Part shown: positions 1 to 6,920 of the stretch, piece after piece
Position numbering within the stretch: the first letter of the stretch is position 1
Layout of the letters: each line of letters begins with the position of its first letter
Assembly (NCBI GenBank): GCA_964370625.1
Contig: CAYJKB010000036.1
Coordinates: forward strand, 1 to 21,029
Direction of reading: 5' to 3'
DNA: 21,029 nucleotides
DNA from: CAYJKB01 sp964370625
Lineage (GTDB): Bacteria; Bacillota; Clostridia; Oscillospirales; Butyricicoccaceae
The notes under the pieces: model-generated
Seen by the model: the letters and a program-made list of their open reading frames with translations, nothing else
Database searches by the model: none
Told to the model about the DNA's origin: nothing
Translations under genes and position numbers: made by a program

Positions 1-274
1 ATGGAAAAGTTGATACAGCATTCATTTGATGGTTTGCTCCATTCATAATAAAATTTACGCCTGATGCAATTTGACAAAACTTTCCGATTATTAATTTATC
101 ATCATAAAAATCATAATGATGTGTTACATGTTTTTCAAAATCTTTATCTGAAAAATAAGTAAAATCACCTACAATTATATTAGGGTTTTTAATAGTAGGT
201 TTAACGTAAATCACGTTATCAATTCCATTAATTGGGAAAATTTCATTACAGTTCGGTAATTCACTATGCTTCAT
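1..274 (-). CDS. Vat/CatB-like xenobiotic O-acetyltransferase, N-terminal part
   Basis: Partial gene: the ATG is at 274 and the frame stays open to the left edge (91 codons visible). A ribosome binding site GGAGA lies 6 bases upstream of the ATG. The visible protein contains FEKHVTHHYDF, LIIGKFCQIASGV and FIMNGANHQM, which match the start of the left-handed beta-helix acyltransferases of the Vat (streptogramin A acetyltransferase) / CatB-like group. These enzymes transfer acetyl from acetyl-CoA to a hydroxyl of small molecules, including some antibiotics. The hexapeptide repeats and the catalytic-His region would follow but are cut off. It lies 14 bases after the stop of the upstream minus-strand gene, so the two are probably co-transcribed. 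Many chromosomal members have no proven resistance role, so the substrate is open. Confidence 0.75.
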   Translation of the reverse strand, partial: MKHSELPNCNEIFPINGIDNVIYVKPTIKNPNIIVGDFTYFSDKDFEKHVTHHYDFYDDKLIIGKFCQIASGVNFIMNGANHQMNAVSTFP

Positions 275-288
275 TTGTTATCTCCTAT

Positions 289-774
289 TCAAACTAATAG
301 TTCTGTTTTATGATGCTCTAAACTCACATCAATATCATCACCTATTTGTCCATAATGCTTTATAATTTTATCAGCTCTAATTGATTTCTCTGGCTTTTTT
401 CCCATTGCTTTAGATATTCCATATAATTCGGGCTTATTTTTAAGCAGAAAATATTTATCACGTTTTAATACAATTCTTCCACGCATGATATTTAAATAGA
501 TTTTGCGACATTTGGTTTCAATTAACAAATAATCCTTGTAATTGTCGATTGCAACCTGTTGTGCTTTGGAAAAATTTTTAATATCATTCATCATTTTATT
601 AAACTCTTTTTCTTCATCAGATAAGCTATCTACAGTTTTTTGTAGCAAATCAGTATAAGATTTTTGGCTTTGGGTATCATTTTGTGCTGAAGTGTTGTAA
701 GTATTTCCATTGTTTGACTTTGAATTAAATGTTGAATTTGATACTTTACTTGTTTTAATAGAATTTGATTCCAT
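289..774 (-). CDS. Unrecognised protein with Asn/Ser-rich N-terminus
   Basis: About 161 residues. I prefer the ATG at 774, because AGGGGG sits about 8 bases before it. A GTG at 783 would add three residues but overlaps that site. Residues 1-45 are rich in Asn, Ser, Thr and Gln and look disordered. Residues about 50-105 are charged and probably helical (EEKEFNKMMNDIKNF, KCRKIYLNIMRGRIVLKRDK), and the C-terminus is mixed. There is no signal peptide or membrane segment. I do not recognise the family and assign no function. It reads away from the plus-strand gene run, with a 179-base divergent intergenic region, and is followed 14 bases later by the Vat-like gene. The reading frame and ribosome binding site support a real gene. 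Confidence 0.6.
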   Translation of the reverse strand: MESNSIKTSKVSNSTFNSKSNNGNTYNTSAQNDTQSQKSYTDLLQKTVDSLSDEEKEFNKMMNDIKNFSKAQQVAIDNYKDYLLIETKCRKIYLNIMRGRIVLKRDKYFLLKNKPELYGISKAMGKKPEKSIRADKIIKHYGQIGDDIDVSLEHHKTELLV

Positions 775-900
775 TAATAGCACCCCCTAAAGTAAATAAT
801 TTCCTTATATGTTTATTATCGGCATACTAGCTATAATATTAATATCAAAACTTAAATTTCTAGTTAAAATTACTAAATTAAAATCATGTTATTAAAAACA

Positions 901-929
901 TTTACTTTCACGTGGTAATGTGTTAATAT
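901..929 (+). promoter_or_regulatory. Possible sigma-A promoter for the yerC-hslO run
   Basis: TTTACT at 901-906 and TAATAT at 924-929 are separated by 17 bases, 24 bases before the first gene of the plus-strand run. The -10 box is good and the -35 matches only four of six consensus positions. The surrounding 784-953 region is AT-rich and shows no gene. This is a prediction by pattern only. Confidence 0.4.
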
Positions 930-953
930 ATATTAATAAAGACAAAGGAAGGA

Positions 954-1256
954 ATGAGCTTATTGAACGGAAAACTTCGTGATGCTCAGATGGATGAGCT
1001 TTTTAGTGCTGTATTAGCACTTGAAAATAAAGAAGAATGTTATAGCTTTTTTGAAGATTTATGTACAGTTGCAGAACTTTTCGCACTTAAACAGCGTTTT
1101 CATGTAGCAAAAATGTTGAGCGATGGACAAATCTATAATGATATAGCTAAAGAAACTGGTGCTTCTACAGCTACTATTAGCAGAGTAAATAAATGCCTAG
1201 AATATGGTACTGATGGCTATAAACTTGCACTTGAAAGGCTAAAAAACAATGACTAG
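954..1256 (+). CDS. YerC/YecD-type TrpR-like DNA-binding regulator
   Basis: A 100-residue, all-helical protein of the YerC/YecD family, which belongs to the Trp repressor superfamily. The helix-turn-helix is visible near residues 58-80 (SDGQIYNDIAKETGASTATIS). A motif around residues 40-55 (CTVAELFALKQRFHVAKML) is typical of the family. The length equals that of Bacillus YerC. TrpR-like proteins bind operators as dimers, but the YerC ligand and targets are poorly known. The ATG at 954 sits close to AAAGG; a TTG at 963 is an alternative start. The stop overlaps the start of the next gene by 8 bases, so the two are translationally coupled. Confidence 0.85.
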   Translation: MSLLNGKLRDAQMDELFSAVLALENKEECYSFFEDLCTVAELFALKQRFHVAKMLSDGQIYNDIAKETGASTATISRVNKCLEYGTDGYKLALERLKNND

Positions 1257-1992
1257 TTATGCTTTTTTATCAGAATATTATGATTTATTTACTGATGATG
1301 TACCTTATGATGATTTTATAAACTATTATACTAAAATTTTCGAAAAATATAATTTAAAGCCAGAAATCATCCTTGATTTAGCCTGTGGCACTGGCAATAT
1401 TAGTATCAAATTTGCAAATTTGGGCTATGATGTAATCGGTGTTGATTTATCATCTGAAATGCTTATGCGTGCAATGGATAAAAGCTTTGAAATTTTACCA
1501 AAACCACTTTTTTTATGCCAATCTATGGATGAGCTTGATCTTTATGGAACAGTTGATGCTTGTGTTTGTGCACTAGATAGCATAAATTATGTGACAGATA
1601 TTGAAATTCTCAGAAAATCTTTTGCAAAAGTTGAGCTTTTTTTACATCCTGGTGGTGTTTTTATATTTGATATAAATTCTGCTTTTAAATTAAATGGATT
1701 AAATGGTAATAGCTATGTTCGTCAAAATGAAGATGTTTTTTGTGTTTGGCAAGTTGATATAGAACAAAATATGTGTACTTATGAATTTGACTTTTTTGAA
1801 AAAGGTGAAGGCGATAACAATTATCATAGGTACAGTGAAATTCATAAAGAGCGAATTTATCAAATAGAAGAACTCACTGCACTTTTGCGTGAATGTGGGT
1901 TTATAGATATAAATGTTTATGGTGAACTGAATTTTAATGCACCAAAACAAGATGAAATGCGTATATTTTTTAGCGCAAGAAAAAATCAATAA
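1249..1992 (+). CDS. Class I SAM-dependent methyltransferase
   Basis: A 247-residue Rossmann-fold methyltransferase. The SAM-binding motif I is DLACGTGN at residues 43-50. An acidic residue at the end of strand 2 (VIGVDLSSEML, residues 63-73) binds the ribose, and CVCALDSINYV near residue 105 forms motif IV. The C-terminal YQIEELTALLRECGF helix is typical of the Methyltransf_25 / YrrT-like group. The substrate cannot be read from the sequence. Its ATG lies inside the end of the yerC-like gene and its stop is 13 bases before hslO, so it is part of a compact operon. The annotation is firm at fold level only. Confidence 0.85.
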   Translation: MTSYAFLSEYYDLFTDDVPYDDFINYYTKIFEKYNLKPEIILDLACGTGNISIKFANLGYDVIGVDLSSEMLMRAMDKSFEILPKPLFLCQSMDELDLYGTVDACVCALDSINYVTDIEILRKSFAKVELFLHPGGVFIFDINSAFKLNGLNGNSYVRQNEDVFCVWQVDIEQNMCTYEFDFFEKGEGDNNYHRYSEIHKERIYQIEELTALLRECGFIDINVYGELNFNAPKQDEMRIFFSARKNQ

Positions 1993-2005
1993 TGGAGTTT
2001 AAATA

Positions 2006-2887
2006 ATGCAAGATAAAATAGTTAGAGCAATAACACGTAATGGTCAGATTAAAATTTCTGCCGTTTATACAAAAAACATGGTGCAAACTGCTCGTCAAAT
2101 TCATGGAACAATGCCAGTTGCTACAGCAGCGCTAGGCAGAACACTAACAGCTGCATCAATTTTAGGAGCTGAACTTAAAGATGATGATGGTTCTGTTACT
2201 GTTCAAATTAAAGGCGATGGACCTGTGGGAACAATATTAGCTGTTTCTGATAGCTTTGGAAATACAAGAGGGTATTTACAAAATCCAGCTGTGGAACTTC
2301 CTCTTAAACCTAATGGAAAACTTGATGTGTCTGGTGCTGTTGGCACAGGTTATCTTACAGTTATTAAAGATATTGGAATGAAAGAGCCTTTTCATGGTAC
2401 TGTAAAGCTTGAGAGTGGTGAAATTGCAGAAGACATCACAAATTACTTTGCGTCTAGTGAGCAAATACCATCTGCTTGTGCTTTAGGTGTACTTGTAGAT
2501 GTTGACCTTTCTGTAAAACAAGCCGGAGGATATGTAGTTCAACTGATGCCGGGTGCGAGTGATAAAGATATTGATACACTTGAGTCAACTTTAGCTAATA
2601 TTCCATCTGTTACAACAATGCTTGAAAGTGGAAAAACTATTCATGATATTATTCACGATGTATTAGCTGGGTTTGATGTTGATATTTTAGAGGAAAGTGA
2701 AATTTCTTATAAATGTAATTGTAGTGATAATAAAGTTATTGGTGCTTTAGTAAGTTTAGGCGAAACCGAACTTACTAATCTTATTGAAGAAAAAGAAAAA
2801 ATGGAAGTAACTTGTCAATTTTGTGATAAAATTTATAATTTTTCACGTGAAACACTACGAGATATCCTAAAAAATGCATTAAATTGA
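2006..2887 (+). CDS. hslO: Redox-regulated chaperone Hsp33
   Basis: A 293-residue cytoplasmic holdase chaperone, activated when oxidation releases zinc from its C-terminal switch. The N-terminal domain carries family motifs such as HGTMPVATAALGRTLTAA and IKGDGPVGTI. The zinc-binding cysteines are visible as CNC (237, 239) and CQFC (270, 273), the CXC...CXXC pattern of the redox switch. Length and architecture are normal. A GGAG box precedes the ATG. It follows the methyltransferase by 13 bases and is followed by a hairpin that could act as a weak terminator before the amidase gene. Confidence 0.96.
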   Translation: MQDKIVRAITRNGQIKISAVYTKNMVQTARQIHGTMPVATAALGRTLTAASILGAELKDDDGSVTVQIKGDGPVGTILAVSDSFGNTRGYLQNPAVELPLKPNGKLDVSGAVGTGYLTVIKDIGMKEPFHGTVKLESGEIAEDITNYFASSEQIPSACALGVLVDVDLSVKQAGGYVVQLMPGASDKDIDTLESTLANIPSVTTMLESGKTIHDIIHDVLAGFDVDILEESEISYKCNCSDNKVIGALVSLGETELTNLIEEKEKMEVTCQFCDKIYNFSRETLRDILKNALN

Positions 2888-2903
2888 CAAACTTCTAATA
2901 TAT

Positions 2904-2937
2904 ATGAGTAGGGTATATTGCTCTGCTCATTTTTATT
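2904..2937 (+). terminator. Weak terminator-like hairpin between hslO and the amidase gene
   Basis: Arms ATGAGTAG (2904-2911) and CTGCTCAT (2923-2930) can form 8 pairs including one G-U, around an 11-base loop, followed by TTTTATT. The T-run abuts the GGAGG ribosome binding site (2938-2942) of the next gene. The stem is AT-rich, so it may attenuate transcription rather than stop it, or it may affect access to that site. Confidence 0.45.
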
Positions 2938-2948
2938 GGAGGTGCATT

Positions 2949-3662
2949 ATGTATAAAGTGATAATTATTAATAGAATTTGCAAAATTATTTTTTTTGTAT
3001 TATGTTTAATTGCGATTATTATAGGAACTTCGTTTATTTCACAGCATAATATTTTAACTAGCATAGTATATAAAGATGATACAAAGCTAATTATTGATGC
3101 TGGACATGGGGGGATAGATGGTGGAGCTAGCTCTAATAGTGGACTGCTTGAAAAAGATATAAACCTTCAAATATCTCAAAAACTAGATATATTATCTAAT
3201 TTTTTCGGTGTACATACTCTGATGACACGTAAATATGATAATTCACTAGAATATGACCCATCTGCTTCTATACGCACAAATAAAAACAATGATTTAAATA
3301 AACGCCTTGAAATAGCAAATTCATATGAAAATGCAATTTTTATCAGTATTCATTTAAATAAATTCGAGCAAAATCAGTATTATGGTGCTCAAGTTTTTTA
3401 TTCACCAAATGATGAAAATAATAATACAATTGCTCAAATTTTGCAAAAAAATTTAATTTTAGGATTAGATCCTAAAAATACTCGCAAAGCAAAAGAAGCA
3501 AGTGATAGTATTTATTTAATGAAACATATAACAATTCCTGCATTTATTATTGAGTGTGGATTTTTATCAAACGAAGATGAATCTAAACTACTTGAAACAA
3601 ATGAATATCAAAAACAAATTGCAATTTCAATTTTATCGGCATTATCTGAATTTATGTGGTAG
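2949..3662 (+). CDS. cwlD: CwlD-like N-acetylmuramoyl-L-alanine amidase
   Basis: About 237 residues from the ATG at 2949, chosen because GGAGG lies 6 bases upstream. An earlier in-frame ATG at 2904 falls inside a hairpin and has no ribosome binding site. Residues about 10-30 form a membrane anchor. The Amidase_3 domain starts at LIIDAGHGG (zinc His53), continues with LLEKD (Glu68), a second His in IFISIHLN, and the catalytic Glu in FIIECGF. This is the complete zinc and catalytic set. CwlD makes the muramic-lactam precursor in the spore cortex of Bacillus and Clostridium, acting outside the membrane. Its presence hints at spore formation, but a vegetative autolysin of the same family cannot be excluded. 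Confidence 0.82.
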   Translation: MYKVIIINRICKIIFFVLCLIAIIIGTSFISQHNILTSIVYKDDTKLIIDAGHGGIDGGASSNSGLLEKDINLQISQKLDILSNFFGVHTLMTRKYDNSLEYDPSASIRTNKNNDLNKRLEIANSYENAIFISIHLNKFEQNQYYGAQVFYSPNDENNNTIAQILQKNLILGLDPKNTRKAKEASDSIYLMKHITIPAFIIECGFLSNEDESKLLETNEYQKQIAISILSALSEFMW

Positions 3663-3674
3663 GAGTGTACATAG

Positions 3675-4118
3675 TTGATTATAGAAATAACTGAAAATAA
3701 AAAACAATTTATTGGTTTGCTTTTGCTTGCAGACGAACAAGAAGATATGATTGATAATTATTTAGAACGAGGTAATATGTATGCTCTATATCATCAAAAC
3801 ACCGTAATTTCAGTGTGCGTTGTAACTGACGAGGGTAACGGAATATTGGAAATAAAAAATCTAGCAACTGACCCAAATTTCTGGCGTATGGGCTTTGCTA
3901 CAAAACTCGTAAAATTCATTATTTGTAAATATAAAGATATTTATGATATCTTAATTGTTGGAACTGGAGATAGTCCTCTTACTTTACCATTCTACGAAAA
4001 ATGTGGATTTGTACAAAGTCATAGAATTAAGAATTTTTTTATAGATAATTACGACCACCCAATCTTCGAAGGTGGAAAACAGCTAATCGACATGATATAT
4101 TTAAAAATGTCACTTTGA
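3675..4118 (+). CDS. GNAT-family N-acetyltransferase
   Basis: A 147-residue single-domain acetyltransferase. Strand 4 and the acetyl-CoA loop are seen as LEIKNLATDPNFWRMGFATKLVKFI, with RMGFAT standing for the usual R/Q-x-x-G-x-G/A motif. The region DSPLTLPFYEKCGF is the classic C-terminal GNAT motif. The substrate is unknown. It starts with TTG, supported by AGGAGTG 8-14 bases upstream, 12 bases after the amidase gene. It lies 13 bases before radA. Confidence 0.85.
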   Translation: MIIEITENKKQFIGLLLLADEQEDMIDNYLERGNMYALYHQNTVISVCVVTDEGNGILEIKNLATDPNFWRMGFATKLVKFIICKYKDIYDILIVGTGDSPLTLPFYEKCGFVQSHRIKNFFIDNYDHPIFEGGKQLIDMIYLKMSL

Positions 4119-4131
4119 CTAGGAGAATAAT

Positions 4132-5487
4132 ATGAAACAGAAAACCGTTTATGTATGTGATGATTGTGGCTATGAATGCCCTAAATGGATGGGAAAATGT
4201 CCTTCATGTAATCAATGGAATACACTTAAAGAATTTAATGTAAAACCTTCTACTAAATCGTCTTTTGGTAGAGTTAAAGTAGGTGGGGGAATATCAAAAC
4301 CTGTCCGAATTGAAGATATTAAAACTGATGATGAGAGCAGATTTTTTTCTGGAATTTCTGAATTAGATAGAGTTTTAGGTGGAGGAGCTGTCAAAGGTTC
4401 ATTTGTGCTTGTAGGTGGCGAACCTGGTATTGGTAAATCAACTCTGCTTTTGCAAATGTGTAAAACTATGTCTGAAAATGCTGAAATTCTATATGTTTCA
4501 GGTGAAGAAAGTTTAAAGCAAATAAAACTTCGTGCTGGCAGGCTTAATATCTCATCAAAAAATCTTTATATTATGGCTGAAACTGATTTAGAAGAAATAC
4601 TCAGTGAAAGTTCTGAACTTCGTCCTGATGTATTAATTATTGATAGTATTCAAACTGTGATGAAATCAGACTTATCTTCAGCGCCTGGTAACATTTCTCA
4701 AATTAAAGAATGTGCTATGGAGCTTATGCGATATGCAAAACGTGAGAATATTACGATATTTATTGTCGGTCATGTTAATAAAGATGGTAACATTGCAGGC
4801 CCTAAAATTTTAGAGCATATGGTAGATTGTGTGCTGTATTTTGAAGGTGATAGACATATTTCATACAGACTTCTTCGAGCTGAAAAAAATCGTTACGGTT
4901 CTACTAATGAGCTTGGTGTTTTTGAAATGTCTTCTACAGGTTTAGTTGAAATTTCAAATCCATCAGCTGCTATGCTTGCTGGTCGTTTAATTGGGTCATC
5001 AGGAAACTGTATAGCTGCAACCATCGAAGGAACTAGACCAATTCTTGCAGAAGTGCAAGCTTTAGTTACAAAAACTGCATTTGGTGTTCCACGACGCACT
5101 GCTGCTGGAATTGATTATAATAGAATGGTGCTGCTTCTTGCAATTTTAGAGAAGCGTGTTGGCTTCTTTTTATCAAATAGTGATGCCTATGTAAATGTTG
5201 TAGGCGGAATGAAACTTGCAGAGCCTGCAATAGATTTGCCAATAATTTTAGCAATTACATCAAGTTATCGTGATACACCTGTCAAAGAAGGGGTAATTGC
5301 CTTCGGAGAAGTAGGATTAACTGGGGAACTTCGTGCAGTTTCTGCCATTAATCAACGTATTAATGAAGCTCGTAGAATGGGCTTTACTACTTGCATAATT
5401 CCAGACCAAGAATGCGAAGAAACTTTTGCAGATATTAAAATCGTAAAATGTTCGAATATATCTGATGCAATTTCTTGTGCAATTTAA
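4132..5487 (+). CDS. radA: DNA repair protein RadA (Sms)
   Basis: A 451-residue RecA-like ATPase that promotes branch migration in recombinational repair. The domains run in order. A four-cysteine zinc finger lies at residues 9-26 (C9, C12, C23, C26). The RecA core has Walker A GGEPGIGKST at 95-104. The RadA signature KNRYG is at 252-256. A C-terminal Lon-protease-like domain carries GGMKLAEPAIDLP and GEVGLTGELRAV. Length and all key motifs are normal. GGAG precedes the ATG. No terminator is seen after the stop; the promoter of the next unit starts 14 bases downstream. Confidence 0.97.
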   Translation: MKQKTVYVCDDCGYECPKWMGKCPSCNQWNTLKEFNVKPSTKSSFGRVKVGGGISKPVRIEDIKTDDESRFFSGISELDRVLGGGAVKGSFVLVGGEPGIGKSTLLLQMCKTMSENAEILYVSGEESLKQIKLRAGRLNISSKNLYIMAETDLEEILSESSELRPDVLIIDSIQTVMKSDLSSAPGNISQIKECAMELMRYAKRENITIFIVGHVNKDGNIAGPKILEHMVDCVLYFEGDRHISYRLLRAEKNRYGSTNELGVFEMSSTGLVEISNPSAAMLAGRLIGSSGNCIAATIEGTRPILAEVQALVTKTAFGVPRRTAAGIDYNRMVLLLAILEKRVGFFLSNSDAYVNVVGGMKLAEPAIDLPIILAITSSYRDTPVKEGVIAFGEVGLTGELRAVSAINQRINEARRMGFTTCIIPDQECEETFADIKIVKCSNISDAISCAI

Positions 5488-5500
5488 TGCAAAAATATTG

Positions 5501-5529
5501 TTGACAAAACACCATAAAAGGTATACAAT
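5501..5529 (+). promoter_or_regulatory. Sigma-A promoter of the FMN riboswitch/ribU unit
   Basis: TTGACA (5501-5506) and TACAAT (5524-5529) with a 17-base spacer form an almost perfect housekeeping promoter. The predicted start, near 5536, lies about 15 bases upstream of the riboswitch P1 stem. It is only 14 bases after the radA stop. Confidence 0.85.
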
Positions 5530-5550
5530 TAAATTGTAAAATTTATTAAG

Positions 5551-5676
5551 TCTGTTTCAGGGCGGGGTGTAAGTCCCCACCGGTGGTAATGCGCTTTATG
5601 CGACGAGTCCACGAGCTTTAGCATGATTAGGTTAGATTCCTAGACCGACGGTTATAGTCCGGATGGTAGAAGCAGA
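5551..5676 (+). promoter_or_regulatory. FMN riboswitch (RFN element)
   Basis: The conserved blocks of the RFN aptamer are present in order: TTCAGGGCGGGGTG, AAGTCCCCACCGG, an AGTCCACGAGC block, GATTCCTAGACCGACGG and AGTCCGGATGGTAGAAG. The outer P1 helix can form between TCTGTTT (5551-5557) and AAGCAGA (5670-5676). The aptamer binds flavin mononucleotide. With the terminator just downstream, FMN is expected to switch off transcription of the riboflavin transporter. This aptamer plus the downstream terminator fills the 331-base gene-free gap between radA and ribU. Confidence 0.95.
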
Positions 5677-5709
5677 AAATACCTATATTTTTATATTCGT
5701 GTTTTCTCG

Positions 5710-5750
5710 TCCTTATGTTGCTATTTGTAATAGTGATATAAGGATTTTTT
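5710..5750 (+). terminator. Riboswitch-controlled intrinsic terminator
   Basis: A long hairpin pairs 5710-5725 with 5729-5744 (16 pairs, three of them G-U) around a 3-base loop, followed directly by six T residues. It is the expression platform of the FMN riboswitch, placed 34 bases after the aptamer and 69 bases before ribU. I could not identify a convincing antiterminator pairing by eye. Confidence 0.85.
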
Positions 5751-5818
5751 ATTCCTTGTATGAAGTTCATAAAAATTCTGTTCTTCATGTGTGGCAGACA
5801 ATTTGGAGGAGAAAAACA

Positions 5819-6361
5819 ATGACAACAACAATCAAAAAAATGACAACTCTAGGAATGCTTACAGCAATCTCAATCGTACTAGTAGCTTTAGTACACTTTC
5901 CATTAATTCCAGCAGCTCCGTTTTTGGAATATGACCCAGCCGATGTAACAATTATTATTGCAACATTTGCAATGGGACCTGCAGCAGGAATTATGCTTAC
6001 AATTGCAGTTTCTCTGATACAAGGATTTACTGTAAGTGCTGCGAGTGGTGCGTATGGTGTTGTAATGCACATAATTGCTACAGGTTCTTTTGTTCTAGTA
6101 GCTGGCAATATTTATGAGAGAAATAAAACTCGTAAAACTGCGGTTATAGCTTTGATAGCAGGTACTCTTGCGATGACAGTAGTTATGGCTTTTGCAAACC
6201 TTTTAATCACACCATTATTTTTAGGAACACCAATGTCAGCTGTAATTGACCTTTTAATTCCTGCAATCATTCCATTTAACTTATTAAAAGCTGGAATAAA
6301 TTCAGTTTTATCATTTGTAATCTATAAATCAGTTTCTGGTTATATTCATAAAAACATATAG
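5819..6361 (+). CDS. ribU: Riboflavin ECF transporter S component RibU
   Basis: A 180-residue integral membrane protein with about six hydrophobic segments. It begins with the ECF-coupling style KKMTTLGMLTAISIVLVAL and contains FLEYDPADV, IIATFAMGP and SGAYGVVMHIIATGSF, all typical of RibU-type riboflavin-binding S components. The start is the ATG at 5819 with GGAGGAG 8 bases upstream. The frame is open further up into the riboswitch, but no ribosome binding site supports that. RibU imports riboflavin together with shared EcfA/EcfA'/EcfT, which are not in this window. Placement under an FMN riboswitch confirms the substrate. Confidence 0.94.
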   Translation: MTTTIKKMTTLGMLTAISIVLVALVHFPLIPAAPFLEYDPADVTIIIATFAMGPAAGIMLTIAVSLIQGFTVSAASGAYGVVMHIIATGSFVLVAGNIYERNKTRKTAVIALIAGTLAMTVVMAFANLLITPLFLGTPMSAVIDLLIPAIIPFNLLKAGINSVLSFVIYKSVSGYIHKNI

Positions 6362-6367
6362 TTAATC

Positions 6368-6405
6368 AAAGGTGTAACTTAAGCGTTGCACCTTTATTAT
6401 TTTAC
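6368..6405 (+). terminator. Intrinsic terminator after ribU
   Basis: AAAGGTGTAAC (6368-6378) pairs with GTTGCACCTTT (6385-6395), 11 pairs with one G-U, around a 6-base loop. It is followed by ATTATTTTA. It separates ribU from the eut promoter 35 bases later. Confidence 0.75.
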
Positions 6406-6429
6406 CTTAAGCAAATTTACTAGAAATTA

Positions 6430-6458
6430 TTGACTTTTAATATACAATATGGTAACAT
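6430..6458 (+). promoter_or_regulatory. Promoter of the eut operon
   Basis: TTGACT (6430-6435) and TAACAT (6453-6458) are 17 bases apart. The predicted start near 6465 gives a leader of about 104 bases before eutS. This fits constitutive initiation with control by antitermination downstream, as in other EutV/EutW systems. Confidence 0.7.
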
Positions 6459-6464
6459 ATTCAC

Positions 6465-6505
6465 ATAGCAAATTTTGCTATTAAAATCAAATGCGACGGA
6501 GCATT
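6465..6505 (+). promoter_or_regulatory. Probable EutV (ANTAR) target: two leader hairpins P1 and P2
   Basis: P1 is ATAGCAAATTTTGCTAT (6465-6481), a nearly perfect palindrome right at the predicted transcript start. P2 pairs AATGC (6490-6494) with GCATT (6501-6505) around a six-base loop, GACGGA. The right arm of P2 is also the left arm of the following terminator, so P2 and the terminator exclude each other. EutV-type ANTAR targets are known to be paired hairpins with six-base loops carrying A at loop position 1 and G at position 4. P2 here has G at both 1 and 4, and P1 does not make a six-base loop, so this is a variant site. Confidence 0.75.
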
Positions 6506-6537
6506 ATGGGTACTTTTATTCATAATGCTCTTTTTTT
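6499..6537 (+). terminator. Regulated leader terminator of the eut operon
   Basis: GAGCATTATG (6499-6508) pairs perfectly over 10 bases with CATAATGCTC (6521-6530), followed by seven T residues. Its left arm overlaps the P2 hairpin (6501-6505). Stabilisation of P2 by phosphorylated EutV should prevent the terminator forming and allow transcription of eutS and everything downstream. Confidence 0.9.
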
Positions 6538-6568
6538 GTATGTAAAACTCTAGAAAGGATAAATTTAC

Positions 6569-6916
6569 ATGGAATTTAATGAGAAACAACGAATAATCCA
6601 AGAGTTTGTCCCAGGCAAACAAGTGACACTTGCACATATTATTGCAAATCCAGATAAAACTCTTTATGGGAAGATGGGGCTTATCATCGATAGTGGTGCT
6701 ATAGGCATATTTACAATCACTCCAAGCGAAGGTGCTATAATAGCAGCTGATGTTGCTAGTAAAGCTGCTGAAATCGAAATTGGTTATGTAGATAGATTTA
6801 ATGGTTCACTAATTATCACAGGTGATGTATCTGCTGTTGAAGCTGCACTTTATGATGTTATGAAAGTTCTATGTGAAATGATGGGATTTACACCAACAAC
6901 AATTACTAAAACATAA
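6569..6916 (+). CDS. eutS: Microcompartment shell protein EutS
   Basis: A 115-residue circularly permuted BMC-domain protein forming bent hexamers in the shell. The family start EFVPGKQVTLAHIIANP is clear, followed by LYGKMGL and ITPSEGAIIAADVASKAA. Length is near that of enteric EutS (about 111). AGAAAGGAT precedes the ATG by 8 bases. First gene of the operon, directly behind the regulated leader. Confidence 0.95.
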   Translation: MEFNEKQRIIQEFVPGKQVTLAHIIANPDKTLYGKMGLIIDSGAIGIFTITPSEGAIIAADVASKAAEIEIGYVDRFNGSLIITGDVSAVEAALYDVMKVLCEMMGFTPTTITKT

Positions 6917-6920
6917 AATT

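Noticed and set aside
2884..2919. TTGACA near the hslO stop as a promoter for the amidase gene
   Set aside because: No -10-like hexamer is found at 16-18 bases; the nearest TATATT is 24 bases away.
4893..5254. Antisense open frames within radA and similar antisense or out-of-frame open frames within the eut genes
   Set aside because: They lie inside strongly conserved genes, have no ribosome binding sites or recognisable domains, and arise from codon bias on the opposite strand.
5760..5788. ATGAAG...CTTCAT short inverted repeat between the riboswitch terminator and ribU
   Set aside because: Only six pairs with a 17-base loop and no T-run; I found no convincing role as antiterminator or sequestering hairpin.
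5663..5818. In-frame open extension of ribU up to an ATG inside the riboswitch
   Set aside because: The ATG overlaps the conserved end of the FMN aptamer, the frame runs through the terminator hairpin, there is no ribosome binding site, and GGAGGAG precedes the ATG at 5819.
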